Source: Alicyclobacillus fastidiosus (GTDB taxonomy: Bacteria > Bacillota > Bacilli > Alicyclobacillales > Alicyclobacillaceae). Taken from it: a stretch of 64,000 nucleotides of DNA. The stretch lies in assembly GCF_026651875.1 (NCBI RefSeq), contig NZ_CP104067.1, positions 5,384,501 through 5,448,500 of the forward strand. The letters are read 5' to 3'. A model generated the notes under the pieces. That model had not been told where the DNA came from, did not search any database, and saw only the letters and a list, made by a program, of their open reading frames with translations. This document shows positions 61,643 through 64,000 of the stretch, in pieces. Each line of letters begins with the position of its first letter. Within the stretch, counting starts at the first letter, position 1. The translations under genes were made by a program, and so were the position numbers.

Positions 61643-63097
61643 TCACGTTTGAAACGACTTCATGCCACTTTTGTGAATGAGTCGCTGACTCTCCTCATTC
61701 AACCCGACAATCGACACACTGCCGCCCGCTTGCACATAGAGGTCAATCACTTTGTTTATCCCTGTCACTGCAGAATGATCCCAGATGTGCGAGTGGGAGA
61801 AATCAATGATGATTTCGGCGGGATCGTGTTCTATATCAAACAAGTTGACAAAGTGTGCCATCGTTCCAAAGAACATCTGACCAAAGATGATATACCGCTT
61901 TCGATTGTGTTCGTCGATACGCGTCGTCGCCCGCAAGTTTGCCATACGCCAGCCAAATACCAATGCGCTGATGGTCACGCCCACCAGCACACCGATGGCT
62001 AAATCGTCGGTCGCGACCACGATGATTACCGTGAGGATCATCGTAATCGCTTCGGAGATGTTCATCTTCCGCAGATCTCGAAGCGATGTCCACTCGAACG
62101 TGTTGACCGACACCATGAACATCACGCCGACCAACACGGCGATGGGCACTATCCGAACGACAGCGCTCAAGAGCACGAGCAAAATCAGAAGAAATGCGCC
62201 GGACACAAACGTGGACAACCGCTTGCGCCCGCCCGATTCCACGTTGATGACGGTCTGCCCAATCATGGCGCAGCCACCCATCGCCCCGAAAAATCCACAG
62301 ACTAGATTCGCGATACCCAATCCCCGCAGTTCCCGATTCTTGTCACTCTTCGTCCGCGTGCGCTCGTCGACGATGGTCGCCGTCATCAGCGTCTCCATCG
62401 ATCCGACGACCGCAATTGGCAAGGAAAACGGCAGAATCACCTGGAGCGTGTGAAGATTAAACGGCACCATCGGAATGTGAAAAGACGGTAATTGGCTCGT
62501 CATGTGCCCTAACTGTCCGACCGTCTGCACGTGTGCGCCCGTGACCACCGACAGGATGGTCATGACGATAATCGCCACTAGAGCCGACGGCACCACCTTG
62601 GTGAAACGCGGCAACCCGTAGATGATCACGAGCGTTCCCGCCACCATGACATACGCCATCCAATTGGCACCGCGCAAATGAGGCAATTGTGCGACAAACA
62701 GCAAAATGGCCAACGCGTTCACGAACCCCGTGATGACAGACTGTGGAACGAACGTGATGAACCGCCCGAGCTTCATTACACCGAACAAAATCTGTAAGAG
62801 TCCAGTCAACACTGCTGCGGCAAACAAGTACTGCACCCCGTACTCCTTGACCAATGACACCATCAATAATGCGGTTGACCCGGTCGCTCCCGAAATCATT
62901 CCCATCCGACCGCCCGTAAAAGAGATGACGATGGCGAGGATGAATGCCGCGTAGAGCCCGACCATGGGATCCACCCCGGCGATCATGGAGAACGCAATCG
63001 CCTCAGGAATCAGGGCAAACCCTACAGTCATTCCCGACAAAACGTCATTCTTTACATTTGAGAACCACTGTTCTCGAATGCGTGTCTGAATCGACAA
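61643..63097 (-). CDS. SulP-family anion transporter with STAS domain
   Basis: A 484-residue membrane transporter. The SLC26/SulP signatures GVDPMVGLYAAFILAIV and GGRMGMISGATGSTALL are present, with about 12 to 14 helices, and a C-terminal STAS domain (about 390-475, IIDFSHSHIWDHSAVTGINK). Members exchange sulfate, bicarbonate or other anions; the substrate is unknown. TTG at 63097 behind GGGGGG. Confidence 0.9.
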   Translation of the reverse strand: MSIQTRIREQWFSNVKNDVLSGMTVGFALIPEAIAFSMIAGVDPMVGLYAAFILAIVISFTGGRMGMISGATGSTALLMVSLVKEYGVQYLFAAAVLTGLLQILFGVMKLGRFITFVPQSVITGFVNALAILLFVAQLPHLRGANWMAYVMVAGTLVIIYGLPRFTKVVPSALVAIIVMTILSVVTGAHVQTVGQLGHMTSQLPSFHIPMVPFNLHTLQVILPFSLPIAVVGSMETLMTATIVDERTRTKSDKNRELRGLGIANLVCGFFGAMGGCAMIGQTVINVESGGRKRLSTFVSGAFLLILLVLLSAVVRIVPIAVLVGVMFMVSVNTFEWTSLRDLRKMNISEAITMILTVIIVVATDDLAIGVLVGVTISALVFGWRMANLRATTRIDEHNRKRYIIFGQMFFGTMAHFVNLFDIEHDPAEIIIDFSHSHIWDHSAVTGINKVIDLYVQAGGSVSIVGLNEESQRLIHKSGMKSFQT

Positions 63098-63259
63098 GAG
63101 GTTCCCCCCACTTATTCAATTTTGGTGACTTTCAGCCACTCTCCGAAAGTCGGGTCCGTTGTCAGCAGTTCAAATTATATACGGAGCGTCATAAATGGGG
63201 CAATAGGTGGAAATTTCTGTAAGTGGAAATACGCAAAATAGGTATGACAGATAAAACTT

Positions 63260-63379
63260 TTAGTAGAGTGGACCGCCGCCGTCAGCGTAGAGAATGCCTG
63301 ATTGGTCAAATCTCGCGTCACAAATCACGGCCACGCCGCCGCTGTTGACTCGAAAATTGCAGTGGCGTGGCTCGTTCAT
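63260..63379 (-). pseudogene. Possible SDR C-terminal remnant
   Basis: A 39-residue frame ending in GILYADGGGPLY, which resembles the C-terminus of short-chain dehydrogenases (consensus G-x-x-L-x-x-D-G-G). It has no ribosome binding site and no other SDR sequence is next to it, so it may be a decayed gene end or chance. Confidence 0.25.
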
Positions 63380-63443
63380 GGCCGCCTAATCGTTGCGGTC
63401 CAGTCGCGACGGTGCGATTCTACTGGCTCCATCTTGCACGGGA

Positions 63444-64000
63444 TTACCAGATCGGCACGAATCCGTCGATTTCCTTCAACACCGCCTCGATTTCGCCGAG
63501 CACATCGCTACCGAGTACCACATCGACCGCCTTGACGTTCTCCTCGACCTGCGAGACGCGGCTTGCCCCGATGATGGCAGAACTCACGCCTGGTTGACGC
63601 AGGGTCCACGCGATGGCCAACTGCGAAAGGGACGCACCGAGCTCCTTGGCGATGCCCTCCAACTTTTGTACCGAGGTCAGCACATCGTCGCGAAGGTAGC
63701 TGTTGATCCAGTGATTTGTTTCACTGTTCGCGGCGCGAGTGCCCGCTGGTACGCCTTGGCCCGGTTTGTACTTGCCGGTCAAAATGCCCTGCGCCAACGG
63801 CGAAAAGACAACTTGTCCAATGCCAAACGACTCACACGTTGGCAGGACTTCCTTCTCTATGTAGCGGACAAGCATGTTGTAAATCGGTTGGTTCGACACC
63901 AGTGGTCGAAGGTTGCGCTTGGCCTCGATCGCCTTTGCGTTCGCGATTTGCGCAGCACTCCACTCGCTGACGCCTGCATAGAGGACTTTCCCTTGTGTGA
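63444..64000 (-). CDS. Aldo/keto reductase (5' end outside the window)
   Basis: A partial protein of the AKR family. The visible 185 residues begin with KVLYAGVSEWSAAQI and contain SNQPIYNML, VFSPLAQGILTGKY and a C-terminal AIIGASRVSQVEENV segment that binds NADPH. This resembles the Kv-beta/YajO-like subgroup. The catalytic Asp, Tyr and Lys lie upstream, outside the window. Confidence 0.9.
   Translation of the reverse strand, partial: TQGKVLYAGVSEWSAAQIANAKAIEAKRNLRPLVSNQPIYNMLVRYIEKEVLPTCESFGIGQVVFSPLAQGILTGKYKPGQGVPAGTRAANSETNHWINSYLRDDVLTSVQKLEGIAKELGASLSQLAIAWTLRQPGVSSAIIGASRVSQVEENVKAVDVVLGSDVLGEIEAVLKEIDGFVPIW

Overview
The window looks like a chromosomal segment of a moderately GC-rich, spore-forming Bacillota of the Alicyclobacillus type. 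The evidence is gene order shared with Bacillus (thiL-tsaE-tsaB-rimI-tsaD; acpS-nnr-ydcC-alr-ndoAI-ndoA), tiny YjcZ-type sporulation proteins, CcdC, orphan sporulation-type PAS histidine kinases, Gram-positive lipoproteins without outer-membrane genes, and very frequent TTG/GTG starts behind strong GGAGG ribosome binding sites. No rRNA, tRNA, CRISPR array, intact insertion sequence or prophage was recognised. The species name is inference.

Layout. 1-4.0 kb: a DnaA-box cluster followed by the tRNA t6A/ThiL operon. 4.1-8.4 kb: DedA, small DUF1659/DUF2922 proteins, a class I amidotransferase-like hydrolase and S-adenosylhomocysteinase. 8.4-13.6 kb: the ndoA/ndoAI toxin-antitoxin pair, alr, a YdcC-like lipoprotein, the NAD(P)HX repair enzyme and acpS. 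13.7-18.3 kb: methionine aminopeptidase, a ferritin-like/VIT1 transporter, a Toprim protein, a YjcZ miniprotein, a thioredoxin-like protein and MscL. 18.4-23.2 kb: a BMP-type nucleoside ABC transporter. 23.4-30.3 kb: ManC, an isochorismatase-type hydrolase, a class A PBP, a D,D-carboxypeptidase and CcdC. 30.6-36.8 kb: an SDR enzyme and a three-gene operon of secreted cell-wall proteins with stalk domains, a DUF4855 protein and a glucosaminidase carrying a 15-copy 12-bp repeat.

37.0-42.9 kb: an isolated plus-strand transcription unit without a recognised gene, a PAS histidine kinase, a plasmid-like ParA/ribbon-helix-helix pair with a HAD phosphatase, and a lipoprotein. 43.1-51.8 kb: a type IV pilus locus (pilB, pilC, minor pilins, pilM, pilN, pilO and an adjacent GT39-like glycosyltransferase). 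It appears to be decaying or rebuilt: pilC is cut in half and fused in frame to a prepilin, pilM has a frameshift, and no pilT, pilD or clear major pilin is present. It also encodes a PilX-like protein with about ten 19-20-residue repeats predicted to form a beta-solenoid. 51.9-64 kb: a HesB-like protein, an esterase lipoprotein, ZIP and MgtC transporters, a cupin/HD-GYP protein behind a structured terminator leader, a secreted retropepsin-like protease, SPW and YjcZ miniproteins, a DUF309 protein, an MHYT/PAS kinase, a SulP transporter and a truncated aldo/keto reductase.

The most notable observations are the rearranged pilus locus with its beta-solenoid minor pilin, the secreted stalk/DUF4855/glucosaminidase operon, two candidate structured RNAs (37.1 and 55.1 kb), and the DnaA-box cluster next to tsaD. 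All calls come from reading the sequence; no database search was run.
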